Assembly (NCBI GenBank): GCA_021816865.1
Contig: JAKAWX010000007.1
Location: 1-64,000 of the forward strand
DNA from: Thermoplasmata archaeon
GTDB taxonomy: Archaea > Thermoplasmatota > Thermoplasmata > Lutacidiplasmatales > UBA184
DNA: 64,000 bases
Direction: 5' to 3'
This document shows positions 27,683 to 36,202 of this stretch, piece after piece. Each line of letters opens with the position of its first letter. Position 1 is the first letter of the stretch. Position numbers and translations under genes: made by a program. Below the pieces are notes generated by a model. The model was not told the origin of the DNA. It was given only the letters and a program-made list of their open reading frames with translations, and did not search any database.

Positions 27683-28144
27683 ATGAAGGTCACCGTGCTC
27701 GTAGGCAGCAAGTCCGATCTCGAGATCGCGGAGAAGGTTCGCGTCCGGCTGGGCGACCTCGGGGTCCCCTGCGAGGTCCATGTCGCCTCGGCGCACCGAA
27801 ACCCCGACAAGGTCGACCGCCTGGTCCGCGACCCGGACACGGACGTCTTCGTCGCGATGGCCGGTCTTTCGGCCGCCCTGCCCGGGGTCGTGGCCGCCCG
27901 GACGCTGAAGCCGGTGATCGGGGTCCCGCTCCACCGCGGCCTCGGTCTCGACAGCCTCCTCTCGGTCGTCCAGATGCCGCCCGGCATCCCCGTCGCTTCG
28001 GTCGGCCTGGACGCCGCGGAGAACGCGGCCCTCCTCGCCACGGAGATCCTCGCCCTCCGCTATCCCGAGCTCGTCGCCGCCCTCGAGCGCTACCGTGCGA
28101 AGTGGCGCGAGGAGCCGACCGGGACGGCGGGAGGGCCGTCGTGA
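27683..28144 (+). CDS. purE: N5-carboxyaminoimidazole ribonucleotide mutase or AIR carboxylase (PurE)
   Basis: The 153-aa protein has the PurE fold signatures VLVGSKSDLEIAEKV, VASAHRNPDKV, AGLSAALPGVVAARTLKPVIGVP and a C-terminal helix. PurE carries out the carboxylation or rearrangement that makes CAIR in purine synthesis. No PurK is seen nearby, so I cannot say whether it is class I or class II. Its stop overlaps the guaA-B start by four bases. Confidence 0.92.
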   Translation: MKVTVLVGSKSDLEIAEKVRVRLGDLGVPCEVHVASAHRNPDKVDRLVRDPDTDVFVAMAGLSAALPGVVAARTLKPVIGVPLHRGLGLDSLLSVVQMPPGIPVASVGLDAAENAALLATEILALRYPELVAALERYRAKWREEPTGTAGGPS

Positions 28145-29088
28145 CCGACCCGGCCCGCTTCGTCGACGAGGCCGTCGCGGCGCTCCGGGCGGCCGTCCCC
28201 GGCCATGCGGTCGTCGCCGCTTCGGGCGGGATCGACTCGACCGTCGCCGCGCTCCTGGCGGCGCGGGCGCTCGGGGAGCGGGCGCACGCGATCTTCGTCG
28301 ACACGGGGCTTCTGCGGGCGGGCGAGGTCGAGGCGGTCAGTGCGATCTTCCGGTCGAGCCACCTTTCGTTCGAGCTCGTGACCGCGGCCGACCGGTTCTT
28401 TGCCTCGCTCGAGGGGGTCACCGAGCCCGAGGAGAAGCGCCGGCGGATCGGGGTCGCGTTCGTACGCCTGTTCGAGGAGGAGGCGCAACGGATCGGCGCC
28501 GACCACCTCGTCCAGGGAACGATCGCCCCCGACTGGATCGAGAGCGGGGGCGCGCTCCGCGACACGATCAAGACCCACCACAACGTCGGCGGGATTCCCG
28601 CCGACCTCCGGCTCACGATCGTCGAACCGCTGCGCGACCTCTACAAGGACGAGGTCCGGGCGGTCGCTCGGCACCTCGGGGTCCCCGACTCGGACCGGCA
28701 GCCGTTCCCCGGGCCCGGCCTCGCGGTGCGGGTGAACGGCGTCGTGACGCGAGAGCGGGTCCGCCGCGCGCGGGTCGCGAACGCGATCGTCACCGAGGAG
28801 GTCGACCGCGCGGTCGCCGACGGACGCATGGCGCGACCGTGGCAGTACTTCGCGGTCCTCCTCCCCGTCCGCACGGTCGGGGTGACCGGCGACAACCGGG
28901 TCTACGGGGAGGCGGTGAGCGTCCGGGTCGTCGACTCGATCGACGCGATGACCGCGACCTCGACGGACGTCCCCCGGGCGGTCCTCAACCGGATCGCCGA
29001 GCGGGTAACGCGGGAGCTCGCGGGCGAGGTCGTCCGGGTCCTTTACGACGTGACCGACAAGCCTCCCGCGACGATCGAGTGGGAGTGA
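28141..29088 (+). CDS. guaAB: GMP synthase subunit B (PP-ATPase)
   Basis: The 315-aa protein is the synthetase half of GMP synthase, which in many archaea is separate from the glutaminase. The PP-loop ASGGIDSTVAALLAARALG, VDTGLLRAGE, GTIAPDWIES and PFPGPGLAVRV are diagnostic, and the C-terminal dimerisation domain ends in TDKPPATIEWE. It adenylates XMP and uses ammonia from the glutaminase subunit, which is not in the window. The GTG at 28141 overlaps the purE TGA. Confidence 0.95.
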   Translation: MTDPARFVDEAVAALRAAVPGHAVVAASGGIDSTVAALLAARALGERAHAIFVDTGLLRAGEVEAVSAIFRSSHLSFELVTAADRFFASLEGVTEPEEKRRRIGVAFVRLFEEEAQRIGADHLVQGTIAPDWIESGGALRDTIKTHHNVGGIPADLRLTIVEPLRDLYKDEVRAVARHLGVPDSDRQPFPGPGLAVRVNGVVTRERVRRARVANAIVTEEVDRAVADGRMARPWQYFAVLLPVRTVGVTGDNRVYGEAVSVRVVDSIDAMTATSTDVPRAVLNRIAERVTRELAGEVVRVLYDVTDKPPATIEWE

Positions 29089-29116
29089 GCCGGTCCCGTC
29101 CCTCCGTCACGAAGAA

Positions 29117-29124
29117 TCTATCTA
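29117..29124 (+). promoter_or_regulatory. TATA box of the ribbon-helix-helix-like gene
   Basis: TCTATCTA is centred about 30 bases before the GTG at 29150, predicting leaderless transcription. Confidence 0.55.
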
Positions 29125-29149
29125 CCTTCGACGGTCCGACCTCCCGTCC

Positions 29150-29368
29150 GTGACGCCCGATCCCGAGCCGGCCCGCACGGTCCGGATCCCCGAGGAGGTC
29201 GCGCGGGGCCTCGAGGCGCGCATCCGCTCGTCGGCGTTCGAGTCGGTCGATGCGTTCGTGAGCTTCGTCCTCGCCCGGCTGCTCGAGGAGCCGGGGGAGT
29301 CCGGGTTCAGCGAGGAGGACGAGCGCCACCTGCGCGAGCGCCTGCGCTCGCTCGGGTACATCGACTGA
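29150..29368 (+). CDS. Small ribbon-helix-helix-like protein (72 aa)
   Basis: The N-terminal half reads RTVRIPEEVARGLEARIRSS then FESVDAFVSFVLARLLEE, a strand followed by two helices as in CopG/RHH domains. The C-terminal SEEDERHLRERLRSLGYID is a short helical tail also seen on other archaeal proteins. It may be a small DNA-binding regulator or a dimerisation module. It has its own TATA box and a GTG start. Confidence 0.7.
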   Translation: MTPDPEPARTVRIPEEVARGLEARIRSSAFESVDAFVSFVLARLLEEPGESGFSEEDERHLRERLRSLGYID

Positions 29369-29384
29369 CCGCGACGGCCGCCAA

Positions 29385-29393
29385 CGATTAACC
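29385..29393 (+). promoter_or_regulatory. TATA box of the small zinc-ribbon gene
   Basis: CGATTAACC is centred about 27 bases before the GTG at 29415, predicting leaderless transcription. Confidence 0.55.
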
Positions 29394-29414
29394 GTTCGCG
29401 CGCCTCGCTCGGGC

Positions 29415-29690
29415 GTGCTCCACTGTCCGTTCTGCGGCGCGTCGGAGGCCGACCGCTTCGATCTCGAGGGGCGACGCTTCCTGGTCTTCGCGTGCGCCTT
29501 CACCCCCGCGGTCGACCCCGCGCTCTCGGACGAGGAGATCGCCCGCGAGCTCGCCGACGCGTACCGGCCCGGGGGGGCGGGCGCGTACTTCCGGTCGGTG
29601 TGCGACCGGCTCCACGTGTACGTCACGAAGGGGGAGGGCGCGCGGAGGCTCGGCGCCGACCCCCGGTCCGAGCCGACCCGTGGGCCCTAG
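29415..29690 (+). CDS. Small CxxC-containing protein (91 aa)
   Basis: The protein starts LHCPFCGASEADRFDLEG, half of a zinc ribbon, then RRFLVFACAFTPAVDP. No second CxxC pair is visible; a single Cys in FACAF and one in RSVCDRL could complete a site. The middle is helical (LSDEEIARELADAY) and the tail is low-complexity. I do not recognise a function. The GTG start is supported by TATA spacing. Confidence 0.65.
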   Translation: MLHCPFCGASEADRFDLEGRRFLVFACAFTPAVDPALSDEEIARELADAYRPGGAGAYFRSVCDRLHVYVTKGEGARRLGADPRSEPTRGP

Positions 29691-29754
29691 ACGGCCGGCG
29701 GGAAACTCGGCTCCGCTCCGCCCCGCCCCCCGCGTCGGCCTTGGGCCGGGTCGC

Positions 29755-30645
29755 TCACGCACCGGAGGGTCGGACGCGCGCGAGGGCCGGCTCCGTCGGC
29801 ACGAGGTGGCGCGGCAGGCCGAGCTCCTCGGGGGTCGCCCCCAGCGCCAGGCCGACCAGCTGGGGAAGGTGGAAGACGGGCATGTCGAGGCGGGCTCCGA
29901 CGGCCTTCTCCGCCTTGTTCTGGTAGGCGTCGAGCGTGATGTGGCAGAGCGGGCACGGAGTCGCCATCGCGTCCGCGCCGTGCGACTTCGCGTCCTGGAT
30001 CTGGTGACCCGCGATGCGGTTCGCCGTGGCCTCCTTCACGAACTGGATGGGGAAGCCGCAGCACATCACGCGGCCCCGGTAGTAGACCGGGTCCGCACCG
30101 ATCGCCGCGAGCAGGTCCTCGAACGAGTGAGGTTCCTCGCCGTCGCCGCCGCCCTCGCCGCCCATCTCGTCCGTGGGTCGCAGGAGGTGACAGCCGTAGA
30201 ACGCCCCGACCTTGAGGCCGGCGAGCGGCCGGCGTACCTTCGCCCGGATCGCGGGGAGTCCGACCTCCTCCACGAGGACGCGCAAGAGGTGCGTCACCCG
30301 GACGGTCCCGCGGTACTCGATGCCGAGGGGTTTCAGCGCGCCGTCCACGCGCGCCCGGACCTTCGGGTCCGCCATACGGTGGTTCGCGAGCGTCAACATC
30401 CCCTGGCACGTCGAACAGATCGTGAGGAGGTTGAGCCCGGCGCGCTCGGCGATCGCGAGGTTGCGGGCGTTGATCGCGACGTTCAGGACCTCGTTCGCCT
30501 CGTCGACGAACCCCGACCCGCAGCACGAGAAGCTCGGGAACTCCACGAGCTCGATCCCGAGGGCCCGGCAGACCCAGCGGGTCGCGAGGTCGAGCTCCTT
30601 GCCCGACTCCTGGGCGACACACCCCGGATAGTACGCGAACTTCAT
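29755..30645 (-). CDS. sdhE: Succinate dehydrogenase subunit E, two CCG domains (HdrB-like)
   Basis: The 296-aa protein carries two cysteine-rich CCG domains: YYPGC, FSCCGSGF and CSTCQGML in the first half, then FYGCHL, VMCCGFPIQF and CPLCHITL in the second. Such domains hold the special [4Fe-4S] clusters of heterodisulfide reductase HdrB and of the archaeal non-classical succinate dehydrogenase subunit E. It overlaps sdhB by four bases, so a role in the same complex is very likely. It probably passes electrons from SdhB to a quinone or thiol acceptor at the membrane. No cytochrome b anchor gene is nearby. Confidence 0.88.
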   Translation of the reverse strand: MKFAYYPGCVAQESGKELDLATRWVCRALGIELVEFPSFSCCGSGFVDEANEVLNVAINARNLAIAERAGLNLLTICSTCQGMLTLANHRMADPKVRARVDGALKPLGIEYRGTVRVTHLLRVLVEEVGLPAIRAKVRRPLAGLKVGAFYGCHLLRPTDEMGGEGGGDGEEPHSFEDLLAAIGADPVYYRGRVMCCGFPIQFVKEATANRIAGHQIQDAKSHGADAMATPCPLCHITLDAYQNKAEKAVGARLDMPVFHLPQLVGLALGATPEELGLPRHLVPTEPALARVRPSGA

Positions 30646-31616
30646 TTCGGCGCCTCCGACCCGGTGTCGAGCGCGGCGTAGATCTTCTCGATCTCCTCGA
30701 CCTTCTCGATGCGGTGGGGCCGACGAACCACTTCGGGCTTCTTGCGCCAGATGCGCAGGCCCTGGCCGAGCTGGCCGAAGAGGCCGAGGGGCCCGTAGGT
30801 CCGCCGCACGAGCTGCATCTCGTTGAGAAGGCCCGCACCCCGGATGCTCTCCTTGAAGCCGACCGCGTGGCGGGAGCCCGGCTCGGTCGCGCCTTGGGCG
30901 GCGATCGCGAGCTCCTTCAGGTCGCGGATCCGCTCCGACGGCCGGACGTCCTTCGGACAGGCGTCCGTGCACAGGTGGCACCTCAGACAGAGCCAGAGGC
31001 CGCCCGCCTGGATCCCGACGAGACGCTCGCGCGTCGCGGTGTCCCGCGGATCGACCACGTAGCGGTAGAGCTTCGCGAGGGCCATCGGGCCGGGAAACTC
31101 CGGGTCGGCCTCGACCGCCGGGCAGGACGAGTAGCACGCGGCGCACGCGATGCACCGGGGGGTCTCTTTGAACCGCTCGACCTGCTCGGGCGTCATCGAG
31201 GTCGGCCGGTCGGCGGGCATTGGGCGAGCGGGGTCGAGCTTCAGGTGCGGCTCCACGCGCTCGTACTCGCGCCAGAACGGCGTCTGATCGACGACCAGGT
31301 CGCGCAGCACCGGCTGGTTGTGCATGGGCTCGACGACAATGCGCCCGTGGCGGGCGATCTCGGGGCCGATCTGGGTCTCGCAGGCGAGCCGGCTCTTCGA
31401 GTTCACCTGCATCGCGCAGGACCCGCAGATCGCGCTCCGACACGAGTAGCGCAGCGACAGCGTGGGGTCGACCTCGGCCCGGATCCGGAGCAGCGCCGTG
31501 AGGACGGGAGTGTGCGGGGCGAGGTCGAGAGTGTAGCGCTGGTAGCGCGCGGAGCGGTCGACCGCGGGGTCGAATCGGTAGACGTCGAAGGTAGCGGAGA
31601 TCGTCGTGTCGGCCAT
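30642..31616 (-). CDS. sdhB: Succinate dehydrogenase/fumarate reductase iron-sulfur subunit
   Basis: The 324-aa protein has an N-terminal ferredoxin domain with CRSAICGSCAMQVN and a later Cys for the [2Fe-2S] cluster. Two further motifs follow: CIACAACYSSCP and CLRCHLCTDACP. The second has a Cys where classical SdhB holds a hydrophobic residue, so the usual [3Fe-4S] centre is probably a second [4Fe-4S], as in Sulfolobus-type and thiol-dependent enzymes. A C-terminal extension of about 90 residues goes beyond bacterial SdhB. Its ATG overlaps the sdhA stop. Confidence 0.94.
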   Translation of the reverse strand: MADTTISATFDVYRFDPAVDRSARYQRYTLDLAPHTPVLTALLRIRAEVDPTLSLRYSCRSAICGSCAMQVNSKSRLACETQIGPEIARHGRIVVEPMHNQPVLRDLVVDQTPFWREYERVEPHLKLDPARPMPADRPTSMTPEQVERFKETPRCIACAACYSSCPAVEADPEFPGPMALAKLYRYVVDPRDTATRERLVGIQAGGLWLCLRCHLCTDACPKDVRPSERIRDLKELAIAAQGATEPGSRHAVGFKESIRGAGLLNEMQLVRRTYGPLGLFGQLGQGLRIWRKKPEVVRRPHRIEKVEEIEKIYAALDTGSEAPK

Positions 31617-33298
31617 CAGTACACCCGCTCCTTCGGCTCCCACCGCGTGTACGCGACCGGCGAGTACGACAACTGGGGCCCGTCCGCGGCCTTCTTCGCG
31701 AGCGTGTGCCGCATCCACCGCGCATCGTCCCGCTTCGGATAATCGGTTCGGGAGTGCGCGCCGCGGCTTTCCGTGCGGGCGTACGCCCCCACCACGATCG
31801 TTTCCGCGAGCTCGAGCATGTGGCCCGTCTCGACCGCGTCGGTGAGGTTCAGGTTGAAGACCCGCGACCGATCGACCACGCGCACGCGCTCGAACCGGGC
31901 CCGGAGCGCACGGATCTGACGAAGGCCCTCGAGGAGATCGGCCTCGCTGCGGTAGATGCCTACGTACCGATCCATCGTCCGCTGCATCTCGGTGCGCAAG
32001 GTCGACGGATCCTCGCCGTCCGACCGGCTCGACCAGGCCCGGATCGGCGCGACCGAACGGTCGAGATCGGCGGGGTCCAGGGCCGAGGCGGTCGCCCTCT
32101 CCGCGTGCTCGGCGGCGGCGACGCCCGCCTGCTTGCCGAAGACGAGGGTCTCGAGGAGCGAATTTCCCCCGAGTCGGTTCGCCCCGTGGATCGAGACGCA
32201 CGCCGCCTCCCCCGCGGCGTAGAGCCCGGGGAGGTTCGTCTCGCCGCGGATGTTCGTGCCGATCCCGCCCATCATGTAGTGCTGGGCCGGGTACACAGGG
32301 ATCGGCTCCGTGACCGGGTCGATCCCGGCAAAGTGCCGCGAGTAGTCGCAGATCTCCTGCAGGCGGCTCTCGACCTTCTCCTTCCCGAGGTGCATCAGCT
32401 CGAGGTGGACGTAGTCGCCGTACGGGCCGTGGAACCCGCGGCCCGCGAGGACCTCGGTGACGATCGCCCGCGAGACGACGTCCCGGGACGCGAGCTCGAG
32501 CACGTGGGGCGCGTACCTCGACATGAACCGTTCGCCGGCCGAGTTGCGGAGGTAGCCGCCCTCGCCGCGGGCGCCCTCGGTGATCAGGATGCTCGACTCG
32601 AGCAGGGCGGTCGGGTGGAACTGGACGAACTCCATGTCCTTCAGATACGCGCCCGCGTCGTAGGCGACCGCGAGGCCGTCTCCCGTACAGCTGTGCGCGT
32701 TCGTCGTGTGCCCGTAGATCCGGCCCGCCGGTCCGGTCGCGAGCACGACCGACCTCGCCCCGATCATCTCGAACTCGCCGCGACGCCGGTCGAAGGCGAC
32801 GAGGCCCTGGACGCTCCCGTCCCGGACGAGGAGGTCGGTGAGGTCCCACTCCGAGTAGAGGGTGAACTCCTCGGTCCCGAGACGCTCCCAGAGCCCCTGG
32901 AGGAGCGCGAGTCCCGTTCGGTCGGCGGCGTAGATCGTGCGCGGGAACCCGGCGCCGCCGAACGCCCGACGCGCCAGCGAGCCGTCGGGGGCCCGGCTGA
33001 AGATCGTGCCGAAGTGCTCCATCTCGACGACCGTCGGCCCGGCTTCGCGGCAGAAGAACTCGATCGCGTCCTGGTCACCGAGGTAATCCGACCCCTTCAC
33101 CGTGTCGTAGATGTGGGTGTCCACCGAGTCCTCGGCGCCGACCGCGGCGTTGATCCCGCCCTGCGCCGCGCCCGAATGCGATCGTAACGGGTGGAGCTTC
33201 GAGACGACCGCGACGTCCCGCCCCGCCTCGACGGCCGCGAGCGCCGCCCGCTGTCCGGCGAGGCCGGCTCCCACCACGACGACCTCGTGCCGTATCAT
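31616..33298 (-). CDS. sdhA: Succinate dehydrogenase/fumarate reductase flavoprotein subunit
   Basis: The 560-aa protein has the dinucleotide-binding [20 protein letters not shown], the flavinylation motif [15 protein letters not shown] (His linked to FAD), the [11 protein letters not shown] active-site block, the [10 protein letters not shown] region and [18 protein letters not shown]. It oxidises succinate to fumarate, or the reverse, on the cytoplasmic side. It leads the sdhA-B-E operon from a leaderless promoter. There are no sdhC or sdhD membrane-anchor genes in the operon. Confidence 0.96.
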   Translation of the reverse strand: MIRHEVVVVGAGLAGQRAALAAVEAGRDVAVVSKLHPLRSHSGAAQGGINAAVGAEDSVDTHIYDTVKGSDYLGDQDAIEFFCREAGPTVVEMEHFGTIFSRAPDGSLARRAFGGAGFPRTIYAADRTGLALLQGLWERLGTEEFTLYSEWDLTDLLVRDGSVQGLVAFDRRRGEFEMIGARSVVLATGPAGRIYGHTTNAHSCTGDGLAVAYDAGAYLKDMEFVQFHPTALLESSILITEGARGEGGYLRNSAGERFMSRYAPHVLELASRDVVSRAIVTEVLAGRGFHGPYGDYVHLELMHLGKEKVESRLQEICDYSRHFAGIDPVTEPIPVYPAQHYMMGGIGTNIRGETNLPGLYAAGEAACVSIHGANRLGGNSLLETLVFGKQAGVAAAEHAERATASALDPADLDRSVAPIRAWSSRSDGEDPSTLRTEMQRTMDRYVGIYRSEADLLEGLRQIRALRARFERVRVVDRSRVFNLNLTDAVETGHMLELAETIVVGAYARTESRGAHSRTDYPKRDDARWMRHTLAKKAADGPQLSYSPVAYTRWEPKERVY

Positions 33299-33327
33299 GG
33301 ACGATCGGGCTCCCGTAGCGGAGGAGG

Positions 33328-33335
33328 TTTTAATC
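33328..33335 (-). promoter_or_regulatory. TATA box of the sdhA-B-E operon
   Basis: The minus strand reads GATTAAAA, centred 33 bases before the sdhA ATG at 33298. Confidence 0.65.
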
Positions 33336-33425
33336 GGTGTCGTGGCCGGCCGGCGTTCGACGCCCCGGTCGCGGCCGCGGGCGGCGGGGTGTCTTCGTGG
33401 TCCCGCGGTAACCGCCGCGTGAGCC

Positions 33426-33434
33426 GTTATATAG
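33426..33434 (+). promoter_or_regulatory. TATA box of psmB
   Basis: GTTATATAG is centred about 52 bases before the psmB ATG. It predicts a leader of about 25 bases, which contains TTACTCGGAGGTCG, a fair ribosome site. Confidence 0.65.
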
Positions 33435-33481
33435 AGTCCTCGGGTCCGCCGTTGGCGTTCCGGTTACTCGGAGGTCGAACG

Positions 33482-34156
33482 ATGCAGAGCGTGGTCAGTG
33501 CCGTCGATGAGGAGCGCCTGTTGAAAGGGACCACGACGATCGGCATCGTTTGCAAGGACGGGGTCGTCCTCGCGACCGAGCGCCGCGCCACCGCCGGCAA
33601 CTTCATCTCGAACAAGCAGACCCAGAAGCTCTTCAAGATCGACCAGAACATCGGGATCACGATCGCGGGACTGGTCGGCGACGCCCAGGTCCTCGCTCGG
33701 TATCTGAAGGCGGAGGTCTCGCTCTACCGGCTTCGACGTAGCGCCCCCCTGAGCGCGGAGGGCGCGGCGACGCTGCTCGCCAACATCCTGAGCGGGAACC
33801 GCTACTACCCCTACTACGCCTGGCTCATCCTCGGGGGGGTGGACGCGAAGGGCGGGCACGTCTTCTCGGTCGACCCCGCCGGCGGCTGCATCGAGGACCG
33901 ATTCGTCTCGGTCGGCTCCGGGTCGTCGTTCGCCTACGGTCTCCTCGAGGAGGGGTACTCGCGCGACATGTCGACCGCGGACGCGGTCGACCTCGCGCTG
34001 CGGGGGCTCACCGCGGCGATGAAGCGCGACAGCGCGAGCGGGGACGGCTACCTGGTCAACGTCATCACGGCCAAGGAGTACCGCGAACTGACCGAGGACG
34101 AAATTAATAAACGCCTGAAAGCCCTTAAGATACCGTTGCCTCCCCAGCTACCGTAG
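33482..34156 (+). CDS. psmB: Proteasome subunit beta
   Basis: The 224-aa protein has a 16-residue propeptide ending in LLKG, followed by TTTIGIVCKDGVVLATERRA. Thr17 becomes the N-terminal nucleophile after self-cleavage. The core then reads VLARYLKAEVSLYRL and YYAWLILGGVDAKGGHVF, with the SVGSGSSFAYGLLEEGY loop. It forms the inner rings of the 20S proteasome. aCPSF1 follows directly, a pairing seen in many archaea. Confidence 0.96.
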   Translation: MQSVVSAVDEERLLKGTTTIGIVCKDGVVLATERRATAGNFISNKQTQKLFKIDQNIGITIAGLVGDAQVLARYLKAEVSLYRLRRSAPLSAEGAATLLANILSGNRYYPYYAWLILGGVDAKGGHVFSVDPAGGCIEDRFVSVGSGSSFAYGLLEEGYSRDMSTADAVDLALRGLTAAMKRDSASGDGYLVNVITAKEYRELTEDEINKRLKALKIPLPPQLP

Positions 34157-34204
34157 GACCGGGACGCGCCGGGGGCGCACAGCCCCAACCTTTTCCATGG
34201 CAGA

Positions 34205-36109
34205 ATGAGTTTCGACTCTCTCGTCGACCAAACCCGGGAAGCGCTGAAAGAGGTGCTTCCCGAAGCAATCGAGGTCACCGACATCGAGCTGGAAGGCCCG
34301 CACATCGTCCTCTACACCAAGCAGCTCGACGCCTTCCTGTCGAGCGGCGATTACCTGCGTCAGATCGCCCAGCGACTCCACCGGCGGGTCGTCGTCCGGT
34401 CCGACCCCGAGACGCTGATCGACCCGAAGGAAGCGGAGAAGCTCGTCCGGGAGCTGATCCCGGCCGAGGCCGAGATCAACCAGCTCTTCTTCGAGCCCGA
34501 GACCGGCGAGGTCACGATCGAGGCGGCGAACCCCGGCGCGGCGATCGGACGGGGCGGGGCGGTCCTGAACGACCTCAAGCGTCGCATCGGGTGGATGCCG
34601 ACCGTCGTGCGGACACCGCCGATCCCGTCGAAGACCGTCGAGGAGGTCCGCATCCACCTGCGCAACTCGTTCGACGACCGTCGGTCGTTCCTCAAGAAGG
34701 TCGGGATCCGCATCGCCCGCGACCCGCTCCCCGAGAAGCTCTGGGCCCGGACGACCGCCCTCGGAGGGTATCGCGAGGTCGGACGCAGCGCCCACCTGCT
34801 CACGACCCAGAACTCGAAGATCCTCATCGACTGCGGGATCGACCCGGGGTCGGACCGGACCCCGTACTTCAACGCGCCCGAGCTCCTTCCGCTCGATTCG
34901 CTCGACGCGGTCGTGGTGACGCACGCGCACCTCGACCACTGCGGCCTCGTTCCCGTACTCCTCAAGTACGGCTACAAGGGGCCGATCTACTCGACCGCGC
35001 CGACGCGCGACCTCATGACCCTGATGCTCCTCGACGCGATCAAGGTCGTCAACCAGGAGGCCCGGCGGGGCCTCTACGACTCGTCGCACGTCCGCGACCT
35101 CGTCACCCGGACGGTCCCGTTGCGGTGGGGGGAGACGACCGACATCGCCCCCGACGTTCGGCTCACGCTCCACAACGCGGGCCACATTCTCGGCTCGTCG
35201 ATCTGCCACTTCCACCTGGGCGAAGGCGACCACAACCTCGCCTACTCGGGCGACATCAAGTTCGAGAGGAGCTGGCTGTTCAACCCCGCGACCAACCGAT
35301 TCCCCCGGCTCGAGACCCTCGTCCTCGAGTCGACGTACGGAGGTTTCCGCGACGTCCAGCCGAGCCGCCAGCAGGCGACGGAGGCGTTCAGCGCGCTCGC
35401 GACGCGCATCCTGTCGCGGGGCGGGAAGCTCATCGTTCCGGTCTTCGCGGTCGGCCGGTCGCAAGAGGTGATGCTCGTCCTCGAGGAGAAGATGCGCGAG
35501 GGGAAGATCCCGCGGGTGCCGGTCTACCTCGATGGGATGATCTTCGAGGCGACCGCGATCCACACCGCGTACCCCGAATTCCTCAACAGCCAGCTGCGCA
35601 CGCAGATCTTCCAGCAAGGCGACAACCCGTTCCTGTCGGACGTGTTCCACCGCGTCGATTCGTCGCAGATGCGCCTCGGGATCCTCGACTCGAAGGACCC
35701 CTGCATCATCCTCGCCACGTCGGGGATGATGAGCGGCGGCCCGGTGATGGAGTACTTCCGCGCCTGGGGGCACGACGAGAAGAACGGCCTCCTGTTCGTC
35801 GGGTACCAGGCGGACGGCACGTTCGGTCGTCGGCTGCAGCGCGGGATGGCGGACGCGACGTTCCTCGACGGCTCCCGCCAAGTGAACGTCCCCGTCAAGC
35901 TCGACCTCGCGACCATCGAAGGGTTCTCGGGTCACTCCGACCGGGTCCAGCTGATGAACTACGTGGCGACGCTCGACCCGCGGCCGCAGCGGATCATCCT
36001 GAATCACGGGGAGGAGTCGAAGATCCTCGACCTCGCGTCGAGCCTCCACAAAAGGTTCAATCTCGAGTCCCGGGCGCCGTTCAACCTCGAGGCGATCCGC
36101 GTTCTCTAG
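34205..36109 (+). CDS. KH-domain metallo-beta-lactamase/beta-CASP ribonuclease aCPSF1 (FttA)
   Basis: The 634-aa protein has two N-terminal KH domains, the second around NPGAAIGRGGAVLNDL. A metallo-beta-lactamase domain follows with the zinc motif VVVTHAHLDHCGLVP and HNAGHILGSS. The beta-CASP insertion and the C-terminal FSGHSDRVQLMNYV and LNHGEESK motifs complete it. aCPSF1 is the general archaeal transcription termination factor that cleaves 3' ends after U-tracts. The length is that expected for the family. The ATG follows psmB by 49 bases. Confidence 0.96.
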   Translation: MSFDSLVDQTREALKEVLPEAIEVTDIELEGPHIVLYTKQLDAFLSSGDYLRQIAQRLHRRVVVRSDPETLIDPKEAEKLVRELIPAEAEINQLFFEPETGEVTIEAANPGAAIGRGGAVLNDLKRRIGWMPTVVRTPPIPSKTVEEVRIHLRNSFDDRRSFLKKVGIRIARDPLPEKLWARTTALGGYREVGRSAHLLTTQNSKILIDCGIDPGSDRTPYFNAPELLPLDSLDAVVVTHAHLDHCGLVPVLLKYGYKGPIYSTAPTRDLMTLMLLDAIKVVNQEARRGLYDSSHVRDLVTRTVPLRWGETTDIAPDVRLTLHNAGHILGSSICHFHLGEGDHNLAYSGDIKFERSWLFNPATNRFPRLETLVLESTYGGFRDVQPSRQQATEAFSALATRILSRGGKLIVPVFAVGRSQEVMLVLEEKMREGKIPRVPVYLDGMIFEATAIHTAYPEFLNSQLRTQIFQQGDNPFLSDVFHRVDSSQMRLGILDSKDPCIILATSGMMSGGPVMEYFRAWGHDEKNGLLFVGYQADGTFGRRLQRGMADATFLDGSRQVNVPVKLDLATIEGFSGHSDRVQLMNYVATLDPRPQRIILNHGEESKILDLASSLHKRFNLESRAPFNLEAIRVL

Positions 36110-36148
36110 GCCCGGCAACGGCCGTTCGGCCGGGGGGTAGACGAGGTT

Positions 36149-36156
36149 TTTTATAC
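36149..36156 (+). promoter_or_regulatory. TATA box, preceded by a T-run ending aCPSF1
   Basis: TTTTATAC overlaps a six-T run (36147-36152). The T-run could terminate the aCPSF1 transcript. The TATA element would start the phosphodiesterase-like gene with a leader of about 25 bases that includes TTGGGAGAGGT as a ribosome site. Confidence 0.55.
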
Positions 36157-36202
36157 GGCTATTCGGGTCGTTCGCCCGCCGCCGTTCGTTCTTGGGAGAG
36201 GT

